Shown: positions 1 through 9,310, numbered from the stretch's first letter. The stretch is 64,000 nucleotides of DNA from Candidatus Didemnitutus sp. (GCA_017991595.1 JAGOQJ010000001.1:434001-498000), one strand, 5' to 3'. Notes: generated from the letters alone by a model not told the origin. Numbers and translations are program-made.

Positions 1-153
<153 letters not shown>

Positions 154-165
154 GCTTTCCACGCA

Positions 166-2352
166 ATGTCTTCTCCGATCAACATCACCGTCGTCACCGA
201 CAAGAACAAGGTCTCCCCGGCCAACGCCAAAGATCGTGCGTTTCCGCTGGAGTGGACGCGCAACATCGGCATCGCCGCGCACATCGACGCCGGCAAGACG
301 ACCACGAGCGAGCGCATTCTGTTTTACACGGGCGCCGTTCACAAGATGGGCGAAGTCCACGAAGGCACCGCGGTGACCGACTGGATGGAGCAGGAGCGCG
401 AGCGCGGCATCACCATCACCGCCGCCGCCATTTCCTGCGCTTGGAATGCCTCCTACGGTCCTTGGAAGGGCATCAAGCAGCGCATCAATATCATCGACAC
501 GCCCGGACACGTTGACTTCACCGCCGAGGTGGAGCGCTCCATGCGCGTGCTCGACGGCGCCATCGCCGTGTTCTGCGCCGTCGCCGGCGTGCAGCCGCAG
601 TCCGAGACCGTCTGGCGCCAAGCCAACAAATACGGCGTTCCGCGCGTCGCGTTCGTCAACAAGATGGACCGCACCGGTGCCAACTTTTTCCGCGCCGTCT
701 CCGAGATGCGCGAGAAGCTCAAGGCCAACGCGCACCCGCTCTACATCCCGATCGGCCAGGAAGACAATTTCAACGGCGTCATCGACCTCGTTCAGAACAT
801 CGCCTACCTCTTCGACGACACGACCGATGCGCTCGGCATGAATCCGGTCACCGCACCGATTCCGGAGGAGTATGCTGCTCAGGCCAAGGAATACCGCGAG
901 AAGCTGATTGAGGCCGTCTCCGACTTCGACGACGTCATCGCGAACAAGTATCTTGAAGGTCAGGAAATCACCGTTGATGAACTCATTCTCGCCGTCCGCA
1001 AGGCGACCTGCTCGATGAAGTTCACGGGCGTGATCCCCGGCTCTGCGTTCAAGAAGAAGGGCATCCAGCGCCTGCTCGACTGCGTCGTCAACTATCTGCC
1101 GAATCCCATCGATGTTCCCGCGATGAAGGGCCAGGACAGCGATGGCAAGGAAGTCGAAGCGATTGTTTCCGACTCCTCGAAACTTGCCGGCCTCGCGTTC
1201 AAACTCTGGACCGACCCGTTCGTCGGCAAGCTCGTGTTCTACCGTGTCTACACCGGCACGCTGAAGAAGGGCATGTCGCTCTACAATCCCCGCACCCGCC
1301 GCTCCGAGCGCGTCTCGCGCCTCGTGCTCATGCGCGCGATGGACCGCGAGGAAGTCGATGTCGCGCACTCGGGCGATATCTGCGCCCTCGTTGGCGTGAA
1401 GGACGTCATCACCGGCGACACGCTGTGCGATGAGGACTTCGACATCCGCCTCGAACCGCCGTCCTTCCCCGAGCCTGTCATCGCGATGTCGATCGAGCCG
1501 AACTCGAAGGGCGACCAGGAAAAGCTCGGCGTCGCGCTCCAGCGCCTCGTGGCCGAGGATCCGACCCTCCGCGTCAAGACCGACCAGGACACCGGCCAGA
1601 CGATTCTCGCCGGCATGGGCGAGCTTCACCTCGAAATCATCGTCGACCGCATGAAGCGCGAGTTCAAGGTCGAGGCGACCGTGGGCAAGCCGCAGATCGC
1701 TTACCGCGAGACCGTCACCGGCAACGCCGAAGGCGTCGGCAAGTTCATCCGCCAGTCTGGTGGCAAGGGCCAATACGGCCACGTTGTCGTCAAGATCGAG
1801 CCGAACGAAAAGGGCAAGGGCATCGAGGTCATCAACGAGATCGTTGGCGGCGTCATCCCGAAGGAATTCATCAAGCCCGCGACCGACGGTATCCTCGAAG
1901 GCACCAACAACGGTGTCGTCGCCGGCTACCCGGTTGTCGATGCGAAGATTCGCATCATCGACGGCTCCTTCCACGAAGTCGATTCGTCGGAACTCGCGTT
2001 CAAGATGGCTGGCATTTTCGCCTTCAAGGAAGCGATGAAGGTCGCCAAGCCGATCCTCCTCGAGCCGATCATGGGCGTCGAAGTCACCACTCCCGAAGAA
2101 TACCAAGGCGACCTCATGGGCGACATCAACCGCCGTCGCGGCCAGATCCAAGGCATGGAGAACAAGAACGGCGCCTGCATCGTCTCCGCGCACGTTCCGC
2201 TCGAGATGCTCTTCGGTTACGTCACGGACATCCGCTCGCTCTCCAAGGGCCGTGCGTCCGCCTCGATCACGCCGTCGCACTTCGCGCAGGTCCCGAACAA
2301 CCTCCTCGCCAAGATCGTCGAGTCCTCTTCCAAGGCCCCGGCCCGCACCTAA
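166..2352 (+). CDS. fusA: Elongation factor G
   Basis: Translocation GTPase that moves mRNA and tRNAs through the ribosome after peptide bond formation. GTP-binding motifs are clear: the P-loop AHIDAGKTT at residues 38-46, DTPGH at 111-115 and NKMD at 165-168. The downstream domains II to V are complete, with GMGELHLEI and the C-terminal [14 protein letters not shown] region. At 728 residues it is longer than the usual 690-705, mainly because about 25 residues precede the first conserved segment. ATG 166 is the only start available before the P-loop, and no clear Shine-Dalgarno sequence precedes it. It sits between rpsG and rpsJ; the tuf gene that often follows fusA is absent. Confidence 0.97.
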   Translation: MSSPINITVVTDKNKVSPANAKDRAFPLEWTRNIGIAAHIDAGKTTTSERILFYTGAVHKMGEVHEGTAVTDWMEQERERGITITAAAISCAWNASYGPWKGIKQRINIIDTPGHVDFTAEVERSMRVLDGAIAVFCAVAGVQPQSETVWRQANKYGVPRVAFVNKMDRTGANFFRAVSEMREKLKANAHPLYIPIGQEDNFNGVIDLVQNIAYLFDDTTDALGMNPVTAPIPEEYAAQAKEYREKLIEAVSDFDDVIANKYLEGQEITVDELILAVRKATCSMKFTGVIPGSAFKKKGIQRLLDCVVNYLPNPIDVPAMKGQDSDGKEVEAIVSDSSKLAGLAFKLWTDPFVGKLVFYRVYTGTLKKGMSLYNPRTRRSERVSRLVLMRAMDREEVDVAHSGDICALVGVKDVITGDTLCDEDFDIRLEPPSFPEPVIAMSIEPNSKGDQEKLGVALQRLVAEDPTLRVKTDQDTGQTILAGMGELHLEIIVDRMKREFKVEATVGKPQIAYRETVTGNAEGVGKFIRQSGGKGQYGHVVVKIEPNEKGKGIEVINEIVGGVIPKEFIKPATDGILEGTNNGVVAGYPVVDAKIRIIDGSFHEVDSSELAFKMAGIFAFKEAMKVAKPILLEPIMGVEVTTPEEYQGDLMGDINRRRGQIQGMENKNGACIVSAHVPLEMLFGYVTDIRSLSKGRASASITPSHFAQVPNNLLAKIVESSSKAPART

Positions 2353-2372
2353 CCCTCGTTCTTTATCCCGCC

Positions 2373-2681
2373 ATGAAAGGCCAACGCATTCGTATCAAAC
2401 TCCAAGGCTTCGATTACCGTGTGATCGACCAGTCCGCCTCGGAAATCGTCGAAACCGCCAAGCGCTCCGGCGCTCGCGTCTCGGGCCCGATCCCGCTGCC
2501 CACCCGCATCGAGAAACTGTCCGTCAACCGCTCGCCGCACGTCGACAAGAAGTCGATGGAGCAGTTCGAGAGCCGCACTCATAAGCGTCTCATCGACATC
2601 CTCGAGCCGACCGCGCAGACGGTCGATGAACTCAAGAAGCTCAACCTGCCCTCCGGCGTCGATATCACCATCAACGTCTAA
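2373..2681 (+). CDS. rpsJ: 30S ribosomal protein S10
   Basis: 102 residues, the normal length for S10. It begins [20 protein letters not shown] and carries the conserved [21 protein letters not shown] loop (given here in part) that inserts into the 30S head. S10 is also the NusE partner of NusB in antitermination. It follows fusA by only 20 bases, so the str and S10 operons appear fused into one transcription unit here. A 106-base gap follows before rplC. Confidence 0.97.
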   Translation: MKGQRIRIKLQGFDYRVIDQSASEIVETAKRSGARVSGPIPLPTRIEKLSVNRSPHVDKKSMEQFESRTHKRLIDILEPTAQTVDELKKLNLPSGVDITINV

Positions 2682-2787
2682 CGCTCAACTTTCAGACAGT
2701 CACTTTAGCAGCCACCGGTGGCTCCAATCGCCGGATTGCTAATGTAGGTCTAAACCAAACGGAAACCCTCCACCTACCACTTAGCCT
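2682..2787 (+). promoter_or_regulatory. Structured gap before rplC, possible leader
   Basis: This 106-base gap is unusually long inside an otherwise tightly packed ribosomal operon. It holds a perfect 14-base palindrome, AGCCACCGGTGGCT, at 2710-2723. A TAGGT stretch in the middle and an ACCTA stretch shortly before the start codon of rplC could also pair. No Shine-Dalgarno sequence precedes the rplC ATG. In E. coli the S10 operon is autoregulated by L4 through a leader RNA; an analogous function here is only an inference, and a promoter or mRNA processing site is equally possible. Confidence 0.35.
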
Positions 2788-3429
2788 ATGATCACTACTC
2801 TACTAGGCAAAAAACTCGGGATGACCCAGGTCTACGACGCACAAAACGTGCTCGTGCCGGTCACCGTCGTGGAAGCCGGCCCCTGTCCGGTTGTCCAAGT
2901 CAAGACCGTCGAAACCGACGGCTATAACGCGGTCCAACTCGGCTTCGGCGCCCAAAAGGCGAAGAACGCCAGCAAGGCCGAAGCCTCTCACGCCAAGAAG
3001 GCCGGACTCGATAGCACGCCTCGCGTGCTCAACGAGGTCCGCCTCGCTGCCGCCCCGTCTGTTAAGGCGGGCGACGTCATCACCGTCACAGCCTTCGCGG
3101 AAGGCCAGACGATCGACGTCATCGGCATTTCGAAGGGTAAGGGCTTCGCCGGCGTCGTGAAGCGTTACCGTGTCGGCGGCGGTCCTGCCTCCCACGGTTC
3201 GATGTTCCACCGCCGCATCGGTTCGGTCGGTATGCGCCAAACGCCCGGCCGCTCTTGGAAGAACCAGCGCATGCCCGGTCACATGGGTGCCGAGCAGCGC
3301 ACGGTGCAAAACCTCCGCGTCGTCAAAATCATCGCCGAAAAGAATCTCATCCTCGTGAAGGGTGCGATCCCGGGTGCCAACGGTGACGACGTCATCATCC
3401 GCGCCGGCAAGAAGGCCAAGAAAGCCTAA
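2788..3429 (+). CDS. rplC: 50S ribosomal protein L3
   Basis: 213 residues, typical for L3, an early assembly protein that reaches toward the peptidyl transferase centre. The N-terminus MITTLLGKKLGMTQVY and the signature HRRIGSVGMRQTPGRSWKNQ (with MPGHMG following) are intact. The glutamine in the HGS...GS.GMRQTPGR segment is the residue methylated by PrmB in E. coli. ATG 2788 lacks an obvious Shine-Dalgarno sequence and follows the structured gap. rplD starts 15 bases downstream. Confidence 0.97.
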   Translation: MITTLLGKKLGMTQVYDAQNVLVPVTVVEAGPCPVVQVKTVETDGYNAVQLGFGAQKAKNASKAEASHAKKAGLDSTPRVLNEVRLAAAPSVKAGDVITVTAFAEGQTIDVIGISKGKGFAGVVKRYRVGGGPASHGSMFHRRIGSVGMRQTPGRSWKNQRMPGHMGAEQRTVQNLRVVKIIAEKNLILVKGAIPGANGDDVIIRAGKKAKKA

Positions 3430-3444
3430 GGAGACTGAACCACA

Positions 3445-4077
3445 ATGAAGCTCAAAGTTTACAGCTCCGACGCCAGCAAGTCCTCCGAGAAGGATTTCAA
3501 CCTCCCGACGTTCGAAGGCGATCGCGGCCTCCAGGCCGTGAAGGAAGTCGTCGTCGCCCATCGCGCGAACGCCCGCCAAGGCACGCGCTCCACCAAGACC
3601 CGCGGCGAAGTCCGCGGTGGTGGCAAGAAGCCGTGGAACCAGAAGGGTTCCGGTCGCGCCCGCGCCGGTTCTTCCCGCTCGCCGCTCTGGAGCGGTGGTG
3701 GTGTCGTGTTCGGCCCGAAGCCCCGCGACTTCTCCAAGAAGATCAACAACAAGGTCAAGGCCCTCGCGTTCTCCCGCGCGCTGTTCGATCGCGCCGTGGC
3801 CGGTGACGTCGATGTCATCGAGGCCTTCGCGCCCGCGCAGCCCAAGACCAAGCTCATGAGCAAGGTCGTCCGCACCATCGCCCCCAAGGGCAAGGTGCTC
3901 CTCGTCGACGCCCCCTTCAGCGCCGAAGCCTCGCGCGCCGCGGGCAATCTCGACCGCGTCTCCCTCCAGGAAGCCGCGAAGCTCAACACTCTCGATCTCG
4001 TGCAATACGCGAAAATCGTCGTCTCCTCGAAAGCGCTCGAGACCATCATCGCCCGCGCCAACGGAGGTCAGTCATGA
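3445..4077 (+). CDS. rplD: 50S ribosomal protein L4
   Basis: 210 residues. The extended loop that lines the exit tunnel is clear (KPWNQKGSGRARAGSSRSPLW, divided here into KPWNQKGSGR and ARAGSSRSP), followed by GGGVVFGPKPRDF. L4 binds 23S rRNA domain I and in E. coli represses its own operon. An AAGGAG Shine-Dalgarno sequence precedes ATG 3445 at good spacing. The stop codon overlaps the rplW start as ATGA, which indicates translational coupling. Confidence 0.97.
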   Translation: MKLKVYSSDASKSSEKDFNLPTFEGDRGLQAVKEVVVAHRANARQGTRSTKTRGEVRGGGKKPWNQKGSGRARAGSSRSPLWSGGGVVFGPKPRDFSKKINNKVKALAFSRALFDRAVAGDVDVIEAFAPAQPKTKLMSKVVRTIAPKGKVLLVDAPFSAEASRAAGNLDRVSLQEAAKLNTLDLVQYAKIVVSSKALETIIARANGGQS

Positions 4078-4358
4078 TCAGCCCTGACAAAGTTCTCAAA
4101 AACATGCGCCTGACGGAGAAGGCCTCCAAGCTCTCCTCCAACTACGGCCAATACACGTTCGAGGTCTATCCTTCGGCCACCAAGCACACCGTGCGCGAAG
4201 CCGTCGAGACGACCTTCAAGGTCACCGTGACCCGCGTGAACATCCAAAACATCAAGGGCAAGCCGAAGCGTTCCCGCCGCGGCCTCCCCACGAAGGGCTC
4301 CGACTCCAAGCGCGCCATCGTCACCCTCAAGCAGGGCGACAAGATCGAGCTCGTCTGA
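4074..4358 (+). CDS. rplW: 50S ribosomal protein L23
   Basis: 94 residues, the normal bacterial length. L23 sits at the tunnel exit and is the docking site for trigger factor and SRP. The conserved core TFEVYPSATKHTVREAVE and the basic loop KGKPKRSRRG are present. The start overlaps the rplD stop by four bases (ATGA), with a GGAGG Shine-Dalgarno sequence inside the end of rplD. Confidence 0.96.
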   Translation: MISPDKVLKNMRLTEKASKLSSNYGQYTFEVYPSATKHTVREAVETTFKVTVTRVNIQNIKGKPKRSRRGLPTKGSDSKRAIVTLKQGDKIELV

Positions 4359-4371
4359 GGAAACACCCGCC

Positions 4372-5238
4372 ATGGCTATCAAAACTTTCCGTCCTCTCAC
4401 CGCCGCGCTTCGCTTCACCGAGCTGAACCGCCCGGAAGAAATCTCCAAGAAGCGCCCCGAGCGTTCCTTGGTTGAATCCAAGAACAAGACCGGTGGCCGC
4501 AACACCTACGGCCGCATCACCTCGCGTCGTCGCGGCGGCGGTCACAAGAAGCTCTACCGCATCATCGACTTCAAGCGCGCCAAGCTCGACATGCCCGCGA
4601 AGGTCCAGGCGATCGAATACGATCCCAACCGCAGCTCGCTCCTCGCGCTCCTCGCTTACGCCGACGGTTCCAAGGCTTACATCTTGGCGCCGAAGGGCCT
4701 CAAGGTCGGCGATTCCATCTACAGCGCGATGAAGACGGAGTCGAACGACTACCGTCCCGGCAACAGCTTCCCGCTGTCCGTCATCCCGCCCGCTACCAAG
4801 CTGCACGCTGTCGAGCTGCTGCCCGGTCGCGGCGCCCAGCTGGCTCGCTCAGCCGGCACCTCCGTCGAACTCGTTGCCATCGAGGACGGCATGGCCCAGC
4901 TCAAGATGGGCTCCGGCGAGATCCGCCTCGTGAACGCCAACTGCCGCGCCACCATCGGTGAGGTCGGCAACGAGGACCACAGTAAGCGCAAGCTCGGCAA
5001 GGCCGGTCGCGCCCGCTGGCTCGGCCGCCGTCCGCGTGTCCGCGGCGTCGCGATGAACCCCGTCGACCACCCCAACGGTGGCGGTCAGGGCAAGTCCAAG
5101 GGTGGTGGCGGTCGCCAGCACCTCGTCTCGCCTTGGGGCCAGCTCGCGAAGGGTTTCCCGACGCGCCGTCGCGCCAAGCCGTCCAACTCGCTCATCATCA
5201 CCCGCAAGAACGGCCGTCCGCCGCGCGGCAAGAAGTAA
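4372..5238 (+). CDS. rplB: 50S ribosomal protein L2
   Basis: 288 residues, slightly above the usual 273-277. L2 is required for subunit joining and peptidyl transferase activity. The hallmark C-terminal segment GVAMNPVDHPNGGGQGKS is intact, containing the conserved histidine near the catalytic centre. The rRNA-binding region GRITSRRRGGGHKKLYR and a basic tail ending NGRPPRGKK are also seen. The extra length lies in small insertions in the N-terminal half. It follows rplW by 13 bases. Confidence 0.97.
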   Translation: MAIKTFRPLTAALRFTELNRPEEISKKRPERSLVESKNKTGGRNTYGRITSRRRGGGHKKLYRIIDFKRAKLDMPAKVQAIEYDPNRSSLLALLAYADGSKAYILAPKGLKVGDSIYSAMKTESNDYRPGNSFPLSVIPPATKLHAVELLPGRGAQLARSAGTSVELVAIEDGMAQLKMGSGEIRLVNANCRATIGEVGNEDHSKRKLGKAGRARWLGRRPRVRGVAMNPVDHPNGGGQGKSKGGGGRQHLVSPWGQLAKGFPTRRRAKPSNSLIITRKNGRPPRGKK

Positions 5239-5260
5239 ACCAATTTAACGACTACCCAAC

Positions 5261-5539
5261 ATGGCTCGTTCCATCAAAAAAGGTTTCTTCGTCGATTATC
5301 ACCTGCTCGAGAAAATCGAGAAGGCGGTCAAGACCGGTGGCGCCCGCAAGCCCATCCAGACTTGGAGCCGGCGCTCGACGATCACCCCCGACTTCGTCGG
5401 CCACACCTTCAACGTCCACAACGGCAAGGCCTTCATCGCGGTGTATGTCACCGAGAACATGGTCGGCCACAAGCTCGGCGAGTTCGCCCCCACGCGCATC
5501 TTCAAGGCGCACGGCGGCATGACCCGCAAGGAAATCTAA
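5261..5539 (+). CDS. rpsS: 30S ribosomal protein S19
   Basis: 92 residues, full length. S19 pairs with S13 in the 30S head and contacts the A-site finger. Motifs [31 protein letters not shown] and [16 protein letters not shown] match the family throughout. No Shine-Dalgarno sequence is visible before ATG 5261, one of several genes in this operon that appear to rely on coupling or SD-independent initiation. Confidence 0.97.
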   Translation: MARSIKKGFFVDYHLLEKIEKAVKTGGARKPIQTWSRRSTITPDFVGHTFNVHNGKAFIAVYVTENMVGHKLGEFAPTRIFKAHGGMTRKEI

Positions 5540-5570
5540 CCTGCGCGCCTAGCCCGAACCCGATACGACA

Positions 5571-5909
5571 ATGGAAATTCAAGCTCTCACCAAAAACGCG
5601 CGCATGTCGCCGAAGAAGGTGCGCGAGGTCGCCAACGAGATCCAGGGCCGCCCTGTCTCCGAAGCCGCCGACCTCCTCACCCTCATTCCGCGCAAGTCCG
5701 CCCGCCTCCTCGCCAAGACGCTCAAGAGCGCCGTGGCGAACGCCGAGAACAACCACAACCTCTCCGCCGACAAGCTCTTCGTCCACCGCGCCCTCGTCGA
5801 GTGCGGCCCGGTCCTGAAGCGCTTCAAGGCCGGCGCTCGCGGCTCCGCCAAGCCCCGCGTCAAGCGCATGTCGCACCTCCGCATCGTCCTCTCGGACAGC
5901 AAAGCCTAA
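5571..5909 (+). CDS. rplV: 50S ribosomal protein L22
   Basis: 112 residues, normal size. L22 spans from the surface to the exit-tunnel constriction. Family features are the opening MEIQALTKNARMSPKKVREV, the segment AVANAENNHNL and the tunnel loop with the FKAGARGSAKPRVKRMSHL stretch (quoted in part). It lies between rpsS and rpsC, with gaps of 31 and 12 bases. Confidence 0.96.
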   Translation: MEIQALTKNARMSPKKVREVANEIQGRPVSEAADLLTLIPRKSARLLAKTLKSAVANAENNHNLSADKLFVHRALVECGPVLKRFKAGARGSAKPRVKRMSHLRIVLSDSKA

Positions 5910-5921
5910 CCAACCTCTGTT

Positions 5922-6551
5922 ATGGGACAAAAAACCAATCCTACCGGTTTCCGCCTCGCTGTCCGCCGCAACTGGCAATCCCGCTGGTTCGCCCGCAAGA
6001 AGGACTTCGCCAAGCTCCTCCACGAAGACCAGGTCATCCGTGACACGCTGATGGAGAAGCTCAAACAGGCCTCCGTCCCGCGCATCTTCATCGAGCGCGC
6101 CGGCAACCGCGTCCGCGTCAAGATCTTCACCGCCCGCCCCGGCATTGTCATCGGCAAGAAGGGCCAGGAAGTGGAGAACATGAAGGTCGCCCTCGGCAAG
6201 CTCACGGGCAAGGAGATCCTCCTCGACATCCAGGAGGTCAAGAAGCCCGAGATCGAAGCCCAGCTCGTCGCCGAGAACGTCGCCCTCCAGCTCGAACGCC
6301 GCGTCGCCTTCCGCCGCGCGATCAAGAAGTCCGTGCAGATGGCCATGTCCCTCGGCGCCGACGGCATCCGTATCCAGTGCTCGGGCCGCCTCGGCGGCGC
6401 CGACATCGCCCGCCGCGAATGGCAACGCCAGGGCCGCATCCCGCTCCACACCCTCCGCGAGAACATTGATTACGGCTTCGCCGAAGCCCGCACCGTCTGG
6501 GGCAAGATCGGCGTGAAGTGCTGGATCTGCAAAAAGGACGAATCCAACTAA
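5922..6551 (+). CDS. rpsC: 30S ribosomal protein S3
   Basis: 209 residues. S3 forms part of the mRNA entry channel and its helicase activity. It starts [20 protein letters not shown], has the type II KH domain with [12 protein letters not shown], and the C-terminal domain motif [15 protein letters not shown] followed by [15 protein letters not shown]. The terminus WICKKDESN is short compared with proteins that carry acidic tails. It is followed by a 58-base gap before rplP. Confidence 0.97.
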   Translation: MGQKTNPTGFRLAVRRNWQSRWFARKKDFAKLLHEDQVIRDTLMEKLKQASVPRIFIERAGNRVRVKIFTARPGIVIGKKGQEVENMKVALGKLTGKEILLDIQEVKKPEIEAQLVAENVALQLERRVAFRRAIKKSVQMAMSLGADGIRIQCSGRLGGADIARREWQRQGRIPLHTLRENIDYGFAEARTVWGKIGVKCWICKKDESN

Positions 6552-6609
6552 CCAGCTCCGGGCGCCCGGCTGACCGCAGCCTCCCGCTCACTGCTTACTG
6601 CTCACTCCC

Positions 6610-7032
6610 ATGGCTCTCCAACCTTCCCGCACCAAGTATCGTAAATCGATGAAGGGCTCCCGCGCTGGCAATGCCAAGCGCGGCAACACCCTCGCCTTCG
6701 GCGAATTTGGCCTGCAGTCCCTCTCCCGCGGTCCCATGACCGGTCGCCAGATCGAGGCCGCCCGCGTCACCATCGCTCGCCACTTGAAGCGCAAGGGCAA
6801 GCTCTGGATCCGCGTGTTCCCTCACAAGCCCGTCACCAAGAAGCCCGCCGAGGTCCGCCAAGGCCAGGGCAAGGGCCCCGTCGAGTTCTACGTCGCCGTC
6901 ATCAAGCCCGGCGCCGTCCTCTTCGAACTCGCCGGCGTCCCCGCCACCATCGCCAAGGAGGCCTTCCGCCTCGCCGATGCCAAGCTGCCGTTCCGTTGCC
7001 GCTTCATCCAGCGCGATAGCGTGGCCGTCTAA
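6610..7032 (+). CDS. rplP: 50S ribosomal protein L16
   Basis: 140 residues. L16 organises the A-site region of the 50S subunit. It begins [20 protein letters not shown]; the [30 protein letters not shown] region (quoted in pieces [11 protein letters not shown] and LWIRVFP) and [15 protein letters not shown] are diagnostic. The 58-base gap upstream shows no recognisable gene. rpmC follows after 17 bases. Confidence 0.96.
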   Translation: MALQPSRTKYRKSMKGSRAGNAKRGNTLAFGEFGLQSLSRGPMTGRQIEAARVTIARHLKRKGKLWIRVFPHKPVTKKPAEVRQGQGKGPVEFYVAVIKPGAVLFELAGVPATIAKEAFRLADAKLPFRCRFIQRDSVAV

Positions 7033-7049
7033 ACCAGGAGATCGTCACC

Positions 7050-7256
7050 ATGACTTCCAAGGAAATCCGCGAACTCTCGCCCGCCGAGATCACCACCAAG
7101 CTCCGCGACACCCGCAACGAGCTGCTCCAGCTGCGCCTGCGCAAGCACACCGGCCAGGTCGAGAAGCCGCACATGATCCGCGTCCTCCGCAAGGACATCG
7201 CGCGCCTCGAGACCATCCTCACGCAGAAAAAATCCCAGAAGACCGCCGCTGCCTGA
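7050..7256 (+). CDS. rpmC: 50S ribosomal protein L29
   Basis: 68 residues, a two-helix coiled hairpin near the tunnel exit beside L23. The signature [19 protein letters not shown] and a second helix [13 protein letters not shown] are clear. An AGGAG Shine-Dalgarno sequence precedes ATG 7050. The order rplP-rpmC-rpsQ is the standard end of the S10 operon. Confidence 0.95.
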   Translation: MTSKEIRELSPAEITTKLRDTRNELLQLRLRKHTGQVEKPHMIRVLRKDIARLETILTQKKSQKTAAA

Positions 7257-7280
7257 GCGCGCGCTTAACCGCTTAAGACC

Positions 7281-7640
7281 ATGTCCACTCACGAACGTCA
7301 CGCCGCGCGCAAGACCGAGATCGGCTTCGTCAGCTCCAAGATGGGCGACAAGTCCGTCAAGGTGACCGTCCCCTACAAGACGCCGCACCCGCTCTACGGC
7401 AAAGTCATCAACCGCAAGACCGTCCTCCACGTCCACGACGAGAAGAACGAGGCCAAGGTCGGCGACAAGGTCGAGGTCATGGAGACCCGCCCCATCAGCC
7501 GCCTGAAGCGCTGGCGCGTCGCCCGCATCGTCGAGGCCGCCGTCGCCCCGCTGGGCGCCGCCGTCACCGAGTCCGACGTCGCGGCCATCGTCCCGACCAA
7601 GACCACCAAGGCCAACCAGGCCGCGGCCCCCAAGGCCTAA
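7281..7640 (+). CDS. rpsQ: 30S ribosomal protein S17 with C-terminal extension
   Basis: 119 residues, against about 80-90 for most S17 proteins. The OB-fold core (residues about 8-85) is normal: [33 protein letters not shown] and [18 protein letters not shown]. It is followed by some 35 residues rich in alanine, valine and threonine ([20 protein letters not shown]...), ending in a short Lys/Ala tail. S17 binds the 5' domain of 16S rRNA early in assembly. The function of the tail is unknown; it parallels extensions on S11 and L17 in this cluster. Confidence 0.95.
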   Translation: MSTHERHAARKTEIGFVSSKMGDKSVKVTVPYKTPHPLYGKVINRKTVLHVHDEKNEAKVGDKVEVMETRPISRLKRWRVARIVEAAVAPLGAAVTESDVAAIVPTKTTKANQAAAPKA

Positions 7641-7661
7641 CCGCACGAGGAGAACACCACC

Positions 7662-8027
7662 ATGATCCAGATGCGTTCCATTCTCGACATTGCCGACAAC
7701 ACCGGTGCGCGCCGCGCCTCGATGATCGGCAAGATCGGTCACCCTTCCCGCTATGCGCACGTGGGTGACATCATCACCATCAACATCAAGGAGAGCAGCA
7801 CCGACGCCACGGTGAAGAAGGGTGAGGTCGTCAAGGCCATCATCGTCCGCACCAAGGCCCCCTTGCGCCGCGCCGACGGCAGCTACCTCCGCTTCGATTC
7901 CAACGCCGTCGTCATCATCGGCGAGGATGGCAACCCGAAGGGCACCCGCATCTTCGGCCCCGTTGCCCGCGAGCTCCGCGCGAAGAACTACATGAAGATC
8001 ATCTCCCTCGCTCCGGAGGTCCTCTGA
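7662..8027 (+). CDS. rplN: 50S ribosomal protein L14
   Basis: 121 residues, full length. L14 forms intersubunit bridges with helix 44 and binds Rsf[21 protein letters not shown] and the C-terminal [20 protein letters not shown] are diagnostic. A GAGGAG Shine-Dalgarno sequence precedes ATG 7662. It opens the spc block. Only two bases separate its stop from the rplX start. Confidence 0.97.
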   Translation: MIQMRSILDIADNTGARRASMIGKIGHPSRYAHVGDIITINIKESSTDATVKKGEVVKAIIVRTKAPLRRADGSYLRFDSNAVVIIGEDGNPKGTRIFGPVARELRAKNYMKIISLAPEVL

Positions 8028-8029
8028 CC

Positions 8030-8308
8030 ATGCAAAAGTTTCACATCAAGAAGAACGATCAAGTCATCGTCATCTCCGGCTCCCACAAGGGCAAGTCCGG
8101 CAAGGTCCTCGAGGTCCTCCCGGCCAAGAGCCGCGCCGTCGTCGAAGGCGTCGCGATGATCAAGAAGCACCTCAAGAAGTCCCAGGAAAATCCCCAGGGC
8201 AAAATCGCCGAGCGCGAAGGTTCGATCCACGTGTCCAACCTCATGCTCCAAACCCGCTTCGACGCCTCGAAGAAGCGCGCCAAGAAAACCGAAGCCAAGA
8301 AGGCCTAA
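8030..8308 (+). CDS. rplX: 50S ribosomal protein L24
   Basis: 92 residues with an N-terminal KOW motif (KKNDQVIVISGSHKGKSGKV). L24 is an assembly initiator protein at the tunnel exit. The C-terminus ends with a lysine-rich stretch, KKRAKKTEAKKA. The Shine-Dalgarno GGAGGT lies within the last codons of rplN, so the two genes are probably translationally coupled. Confidence 0.95.
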   Translation: MQKFHIKKNDQVIVISGSHKGKSGKVLEVLPAKSRAVVEGVAMIKKHLKKSQENPQGKIAEREGSIHVSNLMLQTRFDASKKRAKKTEAKKA

Positions 8309-8351
8309 CGCCTCTCACTAATTCGCCCGCTTGGAAACCGGGCACCCGAAA

Positions 8352-8930
8352 ATGAGCAAAGATACCGTCCCCCCTCTCAAGAAGGTCTACTTCGAGCAAG
8401 TCGTGCCCGCCCTCATGGCGTCGCGCGGCTACAAGAACAAGCATCAGGTCCCGAAGCTCGAGAAGATCGTGCTGAACACCGGCATCGGCGCCGACGCCGA
8501 TAAGAACCAAATCGCCGACACCGCGCGCGACATGGCTCTCATCGCCGGCCAGAAGCCCCTGCTCAACAAGTCCCGCAAGGCCATCGCCAACTTCAAGCTG
8601 AAGCAAGGCCAGGTCGTCGGCAGCAGCGTCACGCTCCGCGGCGACAACATGTGGCACTTCCTCATGCGCCTCCTCGCGGTCGCGCTGCCCACCATCCGCG
8701 ACTTCCGCGGCGTGCCGAACAAGCTCGACGGCCAGGGCAACTACAACATCGGCATCGCCGACTTCACCATCTTCCCCGAGATCAACGTCGAAAGCGCCAA
8801 GCGCCACATGGGTCTCGACATCACCCTCGTCACCTCGGCCCACACCGACGACGAGGCCCGCGAACTCCTCAAGCTCCTCGGCATGCCCTTCCGCCGCACC
8901 GAGCAGGCCGCCGCGACCAAAACCGCCTAA
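8352..8930 (+). CDS. rplE: 50S ribosomal protein L5
   Basis: 192 residues from ATG 8352. A TTG 21 bases upstream is in frame, but the methionine giving MSKDTVPPLKKVYFEQVVPA fits the family better. L5 binds 5S rRNA and contacts P-site tRNA. Motifs seen include KNKHQVPKLEKIVLNTGIG, KPLLNKSRKAIANFKL, VTLRGDNMWHFLMRLL and GNYNIGIADFTIFPEI. The last 15 residues, with a TEQAAATKTA tail, extend slightly beyond the typical end. Confidence 0.95.
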   Translation: MSKDTVPPLKKVYFEQVVPALMASRGYKNKHQVPKLEKIVLNTGIGADADKNQIADTARDMALIAGQKPLLNKSRKAIANFKLKQGQVVGSSVTLRGDNMWHFLMRLLAVALPTIRDFRGVPNKLDGQGNYNIGIADFTIFPEINVESAKRHMGLDITLVTSAHTDDEARELLKLLGMPFRRTEQAAATKTA

Positions 8931-8942
8931 CCTTTCCGCACC

Positions 8943-9248
8943 ATGCCGAAGACCTCCGCCATCGAGCGTAACAAGAAGCGCATCAAGCTCGCCGACAAGT
9001 TCGCTGCCAAGCGCGCCGAACTGAAGGCCATCCTCGCCAATCCTGCCACCACCGACGAGGAATTCTACGCCGCGCAGAAGAAGCTCCAGAAGCTTCCGCG
9101 CAACTCCAACAAGATCCGCATCCGCAACCGCTGCTCCATGAGCGGCCGTCCCCGCGGCTTTAAGCGCAAATACGGCGTCTCCCGCCTCACCTTCCGCGAG
9201 CTCGCCCTCGCCGGCAAGATCCCCGGCGTCACCAAGTCCTCCTGGTAA
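8943..9248 (+). CDS. rpsN: 30S ribosomal protein S14, zinc-independent form
   Basis: 101 residues, the long form of S14. The C-terminal block RIRNRCSMSGRPRGFKRKYG has only one cysteine, so the four-cysteine zinc site of the short form is absent. The family end GVTKSSW is intact. S14 is a late-assembling head protein. It lies between rplE and rpsH as usual. Confidence 0.96.
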   Translation: MPKTSAIERNKKRIKLADKFAAKRAELKAILANPATTDEEFYAAQKKLQKLPRNSNKIRIRNRCSMSGRPRGFKRKYGVSRLTFRELALAGKIPGVTKSSW

Positions 9249-9310
9249 ACCCTTTGGCCCACGGGGGTCGGATATGACCCGCGCGGCCGTCCTCGAACCA
9301 ACATCCATCC

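Noticed and set aside
2803..4005. A 400-codon minus-strand frame opposite rplC and rplD
   Set aside because: Antisense artefact; both plus-strand ribosomal proteins are certain.
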